Shown: positions 28,107-36,532 of the stretch, one piece after another
How the letters are laid out: each line of letters opens with the position of its first letter
How positions within the stretch are numbered: the stretch's first letter is position 1
NCBI GenBank assembly: GCA_026707585.1
Contig: JAPOWQ010000036.1
Location: 1-64,000, forward strand
Origin: Chloroflexota bacterium
GTDB taxonomy: Bacteria > Chloroflexota > UBA11872
Length of the DNA stretch: 64,000 nt
Direction of reading: 5' to 3'
Notes under the pieces: generated by a model
Told to the model about the DNA's origin: nothing
Seen by the model: the letters and a program-made list of their open reading frames with translations, nothing else
Database searches by the model: none
Translations under genes and position numbers: made by a program

Positions 28107-28327
28107 TAGTCTGCCATGCCGCCCGCGCGTGCATGCAGCGCTGTGGTAGGGCGGAGCCCAGCTGGGATCGAAGGCTCGGCCGTCGCTGCTGTCGGCACTC
28201 GCAGCGGCGCCGAGACTGAACGGGCACGGCCCCGATGGACCAGCCGATCGTCGTGACCCGCGGGGGGCGCACCTCAGGTTGCTCCGTCATGCCAGCGAAC
28301 GCCGGAATGCACCCCGCCCCAGGCTCA

Positions 28328-28357
28328 TTGACATTGGTTTTGGCTGGTCCCTAAGCT
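28328..28357 (+). promoter_or_regulatory. Possible promoter of the hydroxyacid dehydrogenase gene
   Basis: TTGACA (28328-28333), 18-base spacer, TAAGCT (28352-28357). The -35 is perfect, the -10 poor (3 of 6). The rest of the gap 28107-28327 shows nothing else. Confidence 0.35.
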
Positions 28358-28390
28358 CGCCGCGCCGCCGCTGTCTTGGGAGTCGCTTGC

Positions 28391-29386
28391 GTGGATGACC
28401 GGCACAAGATCCTCATTACCGACTACGTCTGGCCTTCCACCGATCCCGAGCGCGAGATCCTGGCCGAACTCGACGCCGAGGTCGTTGAAGCCGAATCCGG
28501 CGATGAAGACCATCTCACCGAACTGGCCGTCGACGTCACCGGCATCCTCACCTGCTTCGCCAAGGTCACCGAGCGCGTCGTTCGCGCGTCCCCGCGATTG
28601 CGTGTCGTCGGACGCTACGGCGTCGGCACCGACAACATCGACGTCGACACCTGCACCTCGCTCGACATTCCGGTGACTTTCGTGCCCGACTACGGCTACG
28701 AGGAAGTCGCCGACCACGCCATGGCGCTGCTCATGGCCCAGGCCCGCGGCATTTCAGTGCTGGACCGCAGCGTGCGCACGGGCGAATGGACCAACCAGCC
28801 CGCCCGGCCCATGCACCGGATGCGCGGCCGCGTGCTTGGAATCCTGGGCTACGGCCGCATCGGCTTCGCCCTGGCCGAGCGCGCCATTCCGCACGGGCTC
28901 AAGATCCTCGTCCACGATCCCTACATCACCGCCGACCGTGTGGCCGACATCGATGCCGAACTGGTCGACAAGGACCGCCTGGTAGCCGAGGCCGACTTCA
29001 TCTCCGTCCACGCCCCCCTCACCCCCGAGACGCATCACACCATCGGCGAACCCGAGTTGCGAGCCATGAAGTCAACCACCTACATCATCAACACCGCGCG
29101 CGGTCCCCTGGTGGACGAATACGCCCTGGCCCGCGCCATTGCCGAAGGCTGGATCGCCGGCGCCGGCATCGACGTCCTCGAACAGGAGCCCCCGCCACCC
29201 AACCACCCGTTGATCGGTTTGGACCGCGCCATCGTCACCCCGCACGCCGCCTTCCTCTCCGAGGAATCGCTGCTGGAACTCGAGCGCCGCGCCGCCCTGT
29301 CCGTGGTCCGCGTCCTGCAAGGCCGGATGCCCGAATACGTCTGGAATCGCGAGGTCTTGGAACGAGTCAGCTTGGCGGAGGACTAG
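28391..29386 (+). CDS. D-isomer-specific 2-hydroxyacid dehydrogenase (SerA/CtBP-like)
   Basis: NAD-dependent reduction of a 2-keto acid or oxidation of a D-2-hydroxy acid. About 331 residues from GTG 28391; an in-frame TTG at 28376 is an alternative. Two Rossmann-like domains: the NAD-binding 'GRVLGILGYGRIGFALAERA' followed by an acidic residue in 'VHDPY'. The catalytic triad is visible as Arg in 'INTARGPLVDE', Glu in 'DVLEQEPPP' and His in 'IVTPHAAFLS'. It has no ACT or ASB domain, so it is not a full-length phosphoglycerate dehydrogenase; the closest type is the C-terminal-binding-protein-like group. Substrate unknown. Confidence 0.9.
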   Translation: MDDRHKILITDYVWPSTDPEREILAELDAEVVEAESGDEDHLTELAVDVTGILTCFAKVTERVVRASPRLRVVGRYGVGTDNIDVDTCTSLDIPVTFVPDYGYEEVADHAMALLMAQARGISVLDRSVRTGEWTNQPARPMHRMRGRVLGILGYGRIGFALAERAIPHGLKILVHDPYITADRVADIDAELVDKDRLVAEADFISVHAPLTPETHHTIGEPELRAMKSTTYIINTARGPLVDEYALARAIAEGWIAGAGIDVLEQEPPPPNHPLIGLDRAIVTPHAAFLSEESLLELERRAALSVVRVLQGRMPEYVWNREVLERVSLAED

Positions 29387-29407
29387 AGGCGCGGTGCTGG
29401 GTCGGCC

Positions 29408-30265
29408 CTACATGAAGTTCTCGTAGAACCACGCTGATCCGACGCCAAGTGCCGATCCGACCACGATTCCCACGATGTCGACGACGATGTCGCCACTGAA
29501 CGGCGCCAGCGACACCGTTCCCTCCTCGGAGCCCTGCCAGACCCACCAGCGTGCCAACAGCCACCAGAGGGCCACGTTGCCCACGAAGATGGCCACCCGC
29601 AGTCGCAGGCGCTGGCTCACGCCGGTTGCGGCCGATCGCCTCAGCATTGTCCGACCCGGCCCCGCGGGGCCGGGGTCTTGGGCGGTGCTTGTGCCAGCGT
29701 CGGAAACCTCTCCTTCGATGATCGAGCGCGCCCGCGCGCCCGCCGGAGCATTGCTCACCATTGCCAGCGCTGTTGGATATGTCCGGTAGAAGTAGTAGCG
29801 GTACACAAAAGTCAGCGGCAGGCCGACGTACAGGCCAAGTCCAATCACGGCGCCGGCTTGGGCTAGCTGCTGCACCGCCAGCACAACCAGCAGGACTACC
29901 CATAGCAATCCTTGATGCAACAGGTACTGCTGATCGGCAGCCTGGACTCTGAACTCTCCCAAAACATTCTCCCGTCGCCAGCGCCAGCGCTCGATAACGC
30001 CCAGCCCAATGCCCAGCAGGCACAGCAACAGCGCGGTCGGTGCGGCCCCCAGCACGGCCAATGCGACGGCCGGCGCCAGCGCGGTCAGCAAGCCGGCAAT
30101 CGCGATGGCCGGCCATGCGGCAATGGCCGCCCGCACACGCGCGCGGTATTGCACGAACGCCCGTCCGGCCTCGTGCGGCGCATAGCCGGCGTCGATAAGC
30201 GCCCGCGCCGCGACTTGCGTGTGCTGCGGATCTTCAGGCCGGCCCTGCTGCAATCGGGTCAACAC
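29408..30265 (-). CDS. Multi-pass membrane protein in the AAA/vWA operon
   Basis: 285 residues, GTG start 30265, 64 bases after the vWA gene. A soluble N-terminal ~45 residues ('ARALIDAGYAPHEAGRAFV', helical) precede hydrophobic segments at about 47-65, 68-88, 118-160 (two) and 218-285 (two), with a basic cytoplasmic loop around 180-215. No family recognised. Position suggests it is the membrane target or anchor of the AAA/vWA chaperone-like pair, which is inference. Confidence 0.65.
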   Translation of the reverse strand: MLTRLQQGRPEDPQHTQVAARALIDAGYAPHEAGRAFVQYRARVRAAIAAWPAIAIAGLLTALAPAVALAVLGAAPTALLLCLLGIGLGVIERWRWRRENVLGEFRVQAADQQYLLHQGLLWVVLLVVLAVQQLAQAGAVIGLGLYVGLPLTFVYRYYFYRTYPTALAMVSNAPAGARARSIIEGEVSDAGTSTAQDPGPAGPGRTMLRRSAATGVSQRLRLRVAIFVGNVALWWLLARWWVWQGSEEGTVSLAPFSGDIVVDIVGIVVGSALGVGSAWFYENFM

Positions 30266-30329
30266 GTCGCGCGCCTTTCGGCGATTCCCCGCTTGGCGCG
30301 CCGATTCTCAGTTATTCGACTCTGAACTG

Positions 30330-32288
30330 CTAGGCCGCCCGAATCCGCTGATCCACCGCGTTTCGGATCAAGGTCGGCAGCAACTGGCTGTCGTGCACGA
30401 TCTCGCCGAAGCACGCCCCCAGCGGCCGCCCGTCGATTCGGGGCATATACGCTCGCTCGAACTCGGTGCGCAACACCCCCACCCCGAATGCCAGCACCTT
30501 CGTCGCCTGCCCGCCCGCTCCGTTGCGGTTGCGGCGGTCCAGATCCGTCAGCACCCGACGCAACTGCGCCGGATCGCTGCTGATCCCGTCCGTAATCACG
30601 ATCACGCTCTTCAAACCGGCCTGCGGCTGGATGTGCGTCAACGCTCGCCGCATCGCCCCGGCGTCGTCGGTCTCGCGGTGGTCCAACGTGTAGATGGTTC
30701 GGACAATCTGGCTGTGGTCGCGCGGGCGATACGCCGCCTCCGAGGGAATCCCGGCGGCCGTCCATACGCTCTGCTCGAAGCGCCAGTGCACCACCGCCTC
30801 CGTGCTGAAGCTCAGCACCGCGTACGGAATCCGCAGTCGTTCGTGAATCTCGATGAAGATCACCGCCGCTTCCACTAACCGGTCAAACTTCTTGGTCGGA
30901 AACCCGCGCTGCACCATGCTCCCGCTGATGTCCAGCAGGATCGCGCTGGCAAAGTCCCGCTGCCGGTCCTCCCGCGCCACCCGCACCCCGCGCAGGAACG
31001 CCGACGCCGGATCCGTGATCAGTCGCTCCGGATGCTCCAGGTCGATCTCTCCCGTATCGCCCCGCCGCTGCTTCCGCGGTCGCCGCCACGGGTCCACTGC
31101 CCCATGCCGCCGCCGGTCCATGATCTCCGCCAGCCCTCGGCGCCGTCCGCTGCCGTGGATGGACTCCCGGATCAGCGGCTCTAGCTTTCGAACCGCCGCC
31201 AGGTAGTCGAACGCCTCGTAGTCGATCTGCGGTCCGCGACCCTTCCGCAGGTACGAGATGAGCCCCGGATGCCATGACTCCCCCGTTGAGCTGAGCACCC
31301 GGTCCCGTACCTGCCGCCGGCTCCACCGCCGCCGCTCGCCCTGCCTGACCGAACTTGGCTCGCGATCCTCGGGCGCTTGCGGGGCGCCATCCCGGCGCCG
31401 GCTCTGCAGCGGCCGAGCCATGCCTTCCGGCACCTCCTGTTCCCGCTCGGCCGGTTCGTCGCTGGCGGACCCGTTGGTCTGCGCGCCCGCCTGAGCCGCG
31501 GCTGACGCGTCCTGCGGCTCCGGCTCGTCCTCCGTCGGCGTCGCGCCCGGATCGCTCGTGTCCGGAGCCTTCGTCGTGCTTCGAGCCCTCTCGGCCGCCT
31601 GCCGCCGCGCTTCCTGTTCTGCCGCCACCAGTGATCGGTACGCGGGCAGCACCTCGTCCGTCACCTCGTCCAGCAACCCCGACACCTGCGCGCGGCAGCT
31701 CGCACGCTCGACCGCAACCAGCGTCGCCTCGAACGCCGCCGCGGCCGGCCGGTCCAGAACCGGCGCCGCCCGGCTGCCGGGCCACTGCCGTTCCGTCCAC
31801 GCGTGAATGTGCGCATCCAGGAACTGGTGGTGCAGCGGCACGTCCCCGGTATCGCGAATCCCTTGCATGTCGTGCATCGGCTCCATCTCGACCCCGCGGC
31901 CATAGAGCCGCCGGAACAACCGCGACACGCCCGGGTACCGGGCCATGTGCAGCCGGTTCACCCGCATGTCGTTCACCACGTTCACCAGCAACGTCAGCGC
32001 CGCGGCCGATAGCGCCACGTCGGCGTGACCCTCGATCCACCGCGCCGTCGCCATCGCCCCCGCCTTGCCCGTAAAGCGCACCTCGGCCGCTTCGTGCGCC
32101 AGCCCCGCCACCATCAGCTCGGGCGGCCACTCCGACAGCAGCGCTCGCGGGTAATCCACGACTTCTTGCGCCGGGCGGTAGGCCCACCACGGCCCGGCCT
32201 CCAGGCGCACCGGCAGGTCGCTCAGGATCATCCGGCCGGCCAGCTCGAACTGTTCGGTCGTCAGCCGCGTTTCGTCAGACCAGGCCAT
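30330..32288 (-). CDS. von Willebrand A domain protein, CobT/CoxE-like partner of the AAA ATPase
   Basis: About 652 residues from ATG 32286-32288, which overlaps the last 14 bases of the AAA gene; the frame is open to 32348. The N-terminal ~230 residues are helical and resemble metallopeptidase-like or CobT-like scaffolds, with no HExxH. The centre (~240-330) is a low-complexity Glu/Pro/Arg linker. The C-terminal vWA domain has a complete MIDAS: 'LLDISGSM', a Thr-containing loop and 'VIVITDGIS'. vWA proteins paired with MoxR-like ATPases typically present substrates such as metal enzymes for insertion or remodelling. The client is not visible here. Confidence 0.85.
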   Translation of the reverse strand: MAWSDETRLTTEQFELAGRMILSDLPVRLEAGPWWAYRPAQEVVDYPRALLSEWPPELMVAGLAHEAAEVRFTGKAGAMATARWIEGHADVALSAAALTLLVNVVNDMRVNRLHMARYPGVSRLFRRLYGRGVEMEPMHDMQGIRDTGDVPLHHQFLDAHIHAWTERQWPGSRAAPVLDRPAAAAFEATLVAVERASCRAQVSGLLDEVTDEVLPAYRSLVAAEQEARRQAAERARSTTKAPDTSDPGATPTEDEPEPQDASAAAQAGAQTNGSASDEPAEREQEVPEGMARPLQSRRRDGAPQAPEDREPSSVRQGERRRWSRRQVRDRVLSSTGESWHPGLISYLRKGRGPQIDYEAFDYLAAVRKLEPLIRESIHGSGRRRGLAEIMDRRRHGAVDPWRRPRKQRRGDTGEIDLEHPERLITDPASAFLRGVRVAREDRQRDFASAILLDISGSMVQRGFPTKKFDRLVEAAVIFIEIHERLRIPYAVLSFSTEAVVHWRFEQSVWTAAGIPSEAAYRPRDHSQIVRTIYTLDHRETDDAGAMRRALTHIQPQAGLKSVIVITDGISSDPAQLRRVLTDLDRRNRNGAGGQATKVLAFGVGVLRTEFERAYMPRIDGRPLGACFGEIVHDSQLLPTLIRNAVDQRIRAA

Positions 32289-34548
32289 AACCGGCCAACG
32301 TCGCTTCCAGCACCGGGCGAATGTCGTCGCCCGACCCGTCCAGCACACCCCGCCGCAGCCAGCGCACGAACGTGGCCGTGTCGTCGCCCGCCCGCGCGCT
32401 GGTCACCAGTTCGGCCGTCGTCAGGCTCACCCGCTCGGCCGCCGCCCCGGCCAGGTCCGCCGGCACGTCGTTCAGCGGGTGCCGTGCGTCGCGGTCCCAG
32501 GCGCCCGAGAGAATCGCGCGGCCCGTGGCCGCCAGCTCAGCCGCCGAGTGCAATAGAGCCGGGTCGATCGCCTCGTCGGCAACGAACGCCAGGATCGCGG
32601 CCTCTTCATCCAGCGGCGGATAGTCCATGCGGATTACCGCCCCAAAGCGGTTCTCCACCGCCTCGTTCAGCGGCTTCACGCCCGGCCCCTCGGCAAACCC
32701 CGTGGCAACCAGCCGGAAGTCCGGGTGCGCGTGCACCACCCGTCCATCCGGCAGCAGCAGCCGCCCGCCCTTGTCGAACAGCCCGTTGATGATCGAGTGC
32801 ACGTCCGGATAGGCCAGGTTGTACTCGTTCACGATCACGAACAGCCCCTCGCTGGCCGCCTCCAGGAATCCCTGGATCGACCACGAGGTGGCCCCGCCCG
32901 TCAGCCGCCGCGCCGCCGTCAGGTCCGTCTTGCTCGTCTCGCCCGTCAGGCTGAACTCCACCGCCGGCAATTTCCACAAGTGCGCCAGCGTGCGAGCCAG
33001 CGCCGATTTCCCGCAGCCCGTCGGCCCGCGCAGGAACACCGGCCGCCCCGCCACCAGCGCGCCCTGCGTCAACCGCAAGGCCTGCCAGCTCGAAGCCGTC
33101 AGACACGGCAACACGCTGCGGGCCGGTGGTACGTGCCCGAGCGACGACGCCAGGTTCAATCCGTACTCCGCTCGCAGAGCCCGCCGCAGTTCGTCGACGG
33201 CCACGCCGTCGGTTCCGTTGTCGCTCTCGATTGCGGGCGGACCGTCGGATCGACCTCGAACTCGCACCTTGCGCCCGCCCGCCAGGTCCAGCGTCACTCC
33301 GGAACCACCGTCCACCGAAGTTGACTCGGCCACCGGAGTCGGCGGCGGCAGTGCTACCGCCGCGCCTGCATCCGGTCGCTCAATATCCAGCAGGGCCCGC
33401 CGCAGCTCGTCTGGATACGCCGTGGACGCCACCGCGCGTCCCAGCGCCTGCCGCGTCGTCTCCGCCACCGGCTGCATCAGGTCGTCGGGTGCGATCGAGA
33501 GCACGGCCTGCGCCCCGATCTCCGCCAGCGGCAGCCCCGTCGCATGCCCGAGCGCCAGCCAGTGAACCAGCGAGCGGGTCGAAATCCGGTCCCGCATGGC
33601 CCCGCCCAACTCGTCGTGCCCGCGCAGCTGGCCGGCCACGCCGACCAGTCGTTCGACGATCGATGGATTCGCCCGCAAATCCAGCGCCTCCGCCAGTTCA
33701 AGCCGCCCGAACTCGAAGGCCACCGCCTCGGCTTCCTCGTCCGCCGGCAGGAATCCCATCGGAATCGCGCCCAGCCCCCAGCCGAACCGCCGCTGCAGCG
33801 CCCGCCCGATCTCGGCGGCGCCCACGTAGTTCGGATTTGCCGTGGCGAACACCCCGAACTGCTCGTGCACCTCGATCTCGATATTCCCCAGGTCCGTTCC
33901 CGAGATCACCAATCGACCCGTGTCCATGGCCTGCGTCAGCGCGCTCACCAGGTCCGGCGGCAGCATGTTTATCTCGTTGATCAGCAGCTTGTGCCCGTGC
34001 AACATCGCCTGCACCGCCGGCCCCAGCGCCGCCACCGTCGACTGCCCCGTGTCGCCGCGCACGACCTCCGTCCGCTGAAAGAAGTCCGCCAGCGTCGTAT
34101 CGCCGCTGAACGTCAGCTCCACGCACGGCTCGTTCGCCAGGTGGCAGTAGGTCTTCACCATCGTCGTCTTGCCGCAGCCGGTCGGACCGGTCAGCAGCAC
34201 GAACGTCCGTAGGTGCGGATTGGCCTCGATCTGCGCCATCCGCTGCAGGATCTCCGCCATCGACGCGGTGATCCGGATAAAGACCTCGTCCCGCGTCGGC
34301 ACCAGCCGCGTCGCATCCGGCGCCTCGTCCCCGAACCCGCCCAGCTCCGCGCGAACCTCCGCGGGCACCGCCCGAAACCGCCCGGTTCCCAGGTCCCGCC
34401 GCGCAAACCGCTCACCCAGGATCTCGAGCTCCGACTCTGCGAGACCAATGTGCTCCCCAAACACCGCCCGCCCATCGCCCGCCGCCGCGCCACCACAGCC
34501 CTCGGCCGCGTCTTCCGCGCCAAACAGGGATCTCAGAAAACTCTGCAT
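32275..34548 (-). CDS. Double AAA_5 (MoxR/dynein-related) ATPase
   Basis: A 757-residue protein carrying two AAA_5 modules in tandem, at ~95-330 and ~485-690, joined by a Pro/Ser/Gly linker. Both P-loops are complete ('GPTGCGKTT' with Lys127, 'GPTGCGKSA' with Lys514). In both Walker B motifs the Asp is Asn: 'LLINEINML' (Asn191) and 'FVIVNEYNL' (Asn574), while the catalytic Glu stays. Sensor-1 like 'VFATANPNYVG' and 'RLVATGFAEG' follow. MoxR-type proteins are usually single-domain, so a fused pair may form the ring as trimers. Translation is coupled to the vWA gene by a 14-base overlap, then the membrane protein follows. Solo start ATG with Gly/Ala-rich N-terminus. Confidence 0.88.
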   Translation of the reverse strand: MQSFLRSLFGAEDAAEGCGGAAAGDGRAVFGEHIGLAESELEILGERFARRDLGTGRFRAVPAEVRAELGGFGDEAPDATRLVPTRDEVFIRITASMAEILQRMAQIEANPHLRTFVLLTGPTGCGKTTMVKTYCHLANEPCVELTFSGDTTLADFFQRTEVVRGDTGQSTVAALGPAVQAMLHGHKLLINEINMLPPDLVSALTQAMDTGRLVISGTDLGNIEIEVHEQFGVFATANPNYVGAAEIGRALQRRFGWGLGAIPMGFLPADEEAEAVAFEFGRLELAEALDLRANPSIVERLVGVAGQLRGHDELGGAMRDRISTRSLVHWLALGHATGLPLAEIGAQAVLSIAPDDLMQPVAETTRQALGRAVASTAYPDELRRALLDIERPDAGAAVALPPPTPVAESTSVDGGSGVTLDLAGGRKVRVRGRSDGPPAIESDNGTDGVAVDELRRALRAEYGLNLASSLGHVPPARSVLPCLTASSWQALRLTQGALVAGRPVFLRGPTGCGKSALARTLAHLWKLPAVEFSLTGETSKTDLTAARRLTGGATSWSIQGFLEAASEGLFVIVNEYNLAYPDVHSIINGLFDKGGRLLLPDGRVVHAHPDFRLVATGFAEGPGVKPLNEAVENRFGAVIRMDYPPLDEEAAILAFVADEAIDPALLHSAAELAATGRAILSGAWDRDARHPLNDVPADLAGAAAERVSLTTAELVTSARAGDDTATFVRWLRRGVLDGSGDDIRPVLEATLAGYGLV

Positions 34549-34711
34549 TACCGGGCTCGTCCGTCACGCGCCGCCCGCATTCTAGGCGCGCACCTGCCCA
34601 ACCCCGACCGCGGCTGAAGGCCTTCGTGGTGTCGCATGTAGCAACGCCGGGCGATAGGTCGAGTGTGTGATACGTTGAATCCGATGCCCGACCCCGCCGG
34701 AGCGTCGCCGC

Positions 34712-35080
34712 ATGAGCGCCGAAGCGTGGACGATTCTGGGCACGGGCGGGGCCCTGTTTGTTGGTTTAGCTGGTTTGGCTGTCGCCATCTGGCGCAGCCT
34801 GGACGCCCGTCTCGAACTCATGGCGCAGCAGCATGCCGCCGAGCTACAGGTGTTGCGCGGCGACCTTCGCGACCTGCGTGCTGACCACGGCGCCCGTCTC
34901 GACAGACTGGAAGCTCGCCTCGACAGGATGGATGCTCGCCAGTTCGAATTGGCTCAGGCTCTGGCCCGCATCGAGGGCCGCCAGGAGCAGCAATTGGCCG
35001 CCGTGGCGTCAACACCCTCCTCGCTGCAGGAACTCTCGCGCCCGAGCGCTGTGGCGACAGGCGAGACCAGGCCCGAGTAG
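34712..35080 (+). CDS. Small membrane-anchored coiled-coil protein, copy A
   Basis: 122 residues. One N-terminal hydrophobic segment (~8-28, 'ILGTGGALFVGLAGLAVAIW') followed by a strong coiled coil (~30-95) with heptads such as 'LRGDLRDLRADHGARLDRLE', then a polar tail. GGAG lies nine bases before the ATG. It is the longest of five related tandem genes; function unknown. The layout recalls small phage- or toxin-associated membrane coiled coils, but no phage gene is nearby. Confidence 0.75.
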   Translation: MSAEAWTILGTGGALFVGLAGLAVAIWRSLDARLELMAQQHAAELQVLRGDLRDLRADHGARLDRLEARLDRMDARQFELAQALARIEGRQEQQLAAVASTPSSLQELSRPSAVATGETRPE

Positions 35081-35190
35081 CCCTTGACCCGTCCTCCGCC
35101 GGACCTTTTAGTCTCTCAGGTTCCAGCCACGTTCGGGTCATCGTGACACGTTTGACCTGTACTTGATTCAAGCGACTGGAACCCCGCCCC

Positions 35191-35496
35191 GTGACCCTCG
35201 AAACTGCCGATCTGCTGGCCATCGCCGGCATCGTGCTACCACTGCTGCTAGCCGTCATGGGCGGGACGCTGGCCTGGCTTAAGTCCGACATCCGAGAACT
35301 TAGGGCTGAGACTCGCGCTGACATGCAAGCTCTGCGGTCGGAAGTTAGATCTGAGATTCGCGCAATCGATGCCAAGGTCGATGCATTGACGCAGGCCATT
35401 CTCGCGAGCGCGCTAGCCCGTGGACCGCTAGTCGCCACGCCTGAAGCCGGGGCTTCGCCAACCGCATCTGAGTCCCAGTCCACGCCAACCAGCTGA
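35191..35496 (+). CDS. Small membrane-anchored coiled-coil protein, copy B
   Basis: 101 residues, GTG start. Hydrophobic segment ~8-30 ('LAIAGIVLPLLLAVMGGTLAW') then a coiled coil with an 11-residue-like rhythm, 'IRELRAETRADMQALRSEV'. Almost the same N-terminus as B' at 35834 ('TLETADLLAIAGIVL'). It lies 110 bases after copy A, unlike the overlapped A'-B' pair, so an insertion or deletion occurred after the duplication. Confidence 0.7.
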   Translation: MTLETADLLAIAGIVLPLLLAVMGGTLAWLKSDIRELRAETRADMQALRSEVRSEIRAIDAKVDALTQAILASALARGPLVATPEAGASPTASESQSTPTS

Positions 35497-35573
35497 CGCA
35501 TCCGCCCGGTACGGCTTACTGCCGTGAGCGTGTACCATGAATCCGATGCCCGACCCCGCCGGAGCGTCGCCGC

Positions 35574-35837
35574 ATGAGCGCCGAAGCGTGGACGATCTTG
35601 GGCACGGGCGGGGCCCTGTTTGTTGGATTGGCTGGCTTGGTCATAGCGATATGGCGAAGCCTTGAATCTCGTCTTGATCTCATGGCTCAGCAGCACGCTG
35701 CTGCTCTGAGCGATCTGCGCGCCGATCATGGCGCGCGTCTGGACAGGATCGAAGCCCGGCAATTCGAAATGGCGCAGTCTCTCGCTCGCCTCGGCGAACC
35801 AGTACGAGATTCAACCACCGATAAGCCCGCTCCATGA
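35574..35837 (+). CDS. Small membrane-anchored coiled-coil protein, copy A'
   Basis: 87 residues, first 21 nearly identical to copy A; the coiled coil is shorter by about 20 residues (one 'LRGDLRDLRADH'-type block is missing). Its stop overlaps the start of B' in ATGA (35834-35837), so the pair is translationally coupled. Function unknown. Confidence 0.72.
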   Translation: MSAEAWTILGTGGALFVGLAGLVIAIWRSLESRLDLMAQQHAAALSDLRADHGARLDRIEARQFEMAQSLARLGEPVRDSTTDKPAP

Positions 35838-36097
35838 CGCTCGAGACCGCCGATCTCCTGGCCATCGCCGGCATCGTCCTTGGCTCCATGCTCGCCGTCG
35901 TTGGTGGCGCATTGGCCTGGCTTCGGGCCGATATCGCCAAGCTCGACGATCGCCAACGCGCTACCGGTGCCACGGTGGATGCCTTGATCCAGGTTTTCCT
36001 CGCCGGAGCCCTGGCTCAGGACTCGAAAGCCAACTCGCTGGGGCCCAGCCGTACCGGTCCCGCCCAACTCGGGCACTCTTCTGAGCGAATCGAGTGA
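35834..36097 (+). CDS. Small membrane-anchored coiled-coil protein, copy B'
   Basis: 87 residues. N-terminal membrane segment shared with copy B, then a shortened, less regular coiled coil ('LRADIAKLDDRQRATGATV') and a polar tail with no similarity to B. Coupled to A' by a 4-base overlap. The divergence after residue ~40 suggests the membrane anchor is the constrained part. Confidence 0.7.
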   Translation: MTLETADLLAIAGIVLGSMLAVVGGALAWLRADIAKLDDRQRATGATVDALIQVFLAGALAQDSKANSLGPSRTGPAQLGHSSERIE

Positions 36098-36167
36098 CGA
36101 TGCGGCTCAGAGACGTCTATGTAACCCGTCGCTCGTGTTCGACACGGCCGAGAGATGCATTGTCCCC

Positions 36168-36392
36168 ATGAGCGCTGATCTGATCCCGATTCTCGGAACC
36201 GTGATTGGCGCGGCTGGCGCCCTGGCCGCCCTGATGGTGGCGCTGGCTGCCTGGCTTCGCGCCGACATCCGTGCCCTCGAGACCGACGTCCGCGCCGATA
36301 TCCGCGCTTTGGATGGCCGTGTGAATGTTCTGGCCGAACGCATGAGCGAACTCGGCGAGCGCGTCGCCCGCCTCGAAGCACGCCCTGACTGA
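36168..36392 (+). CDS. Small membrane-anchored coiled-coil protein, copy C
   Basis: 74 residues from ATG 36168, chosen because it places 'SADLIPILGTVIGAAGAL' at the N-terminus as in the paralogs; the frame is open from a GTG at 36135. Membrane segment ~6-28, then a regular coiled coil ending 'LAERMSELGERVARLEARPD'. Last gene of the array; a 140-base gap without features separates it from the convergent glycosyltransferase gene. Confidence 0.68.
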   Translation: MSADLIPILGTVIGAAGALAALMVALAAWLRADIRALETDVRADIRALDGRVNVLAERMSELGERVARLEARPD

Positions 36393-36532
36393 CCGCCCCT
36401 TCCCTCGGGCGCCGGCCACTCAGAGGTGCGTCGCGCTCACCCAGACTGCGGGCGCGTTGCCCAAGTTCGTGAAGCGGCCATCGGCGGATTCGGTGCTGGC
36501 GAAGTGAACGACGCTTCGTAGCTTGCCGCTAT

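Larger units (their letters stand above)
34676..35629 (+). repeat. ~92-bp direct repeat spanning the starts of two paralogous small genes
   Basis: Bases 34676-34767 and 35538-35629 differ at only a few positions and cover the leader, Shine-Dalgarno and first ~18 codons of genes A and A'. The 862-base offset marks a duplicated two-gene unit (A-B and A'-B'). Confidence 0.9.
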
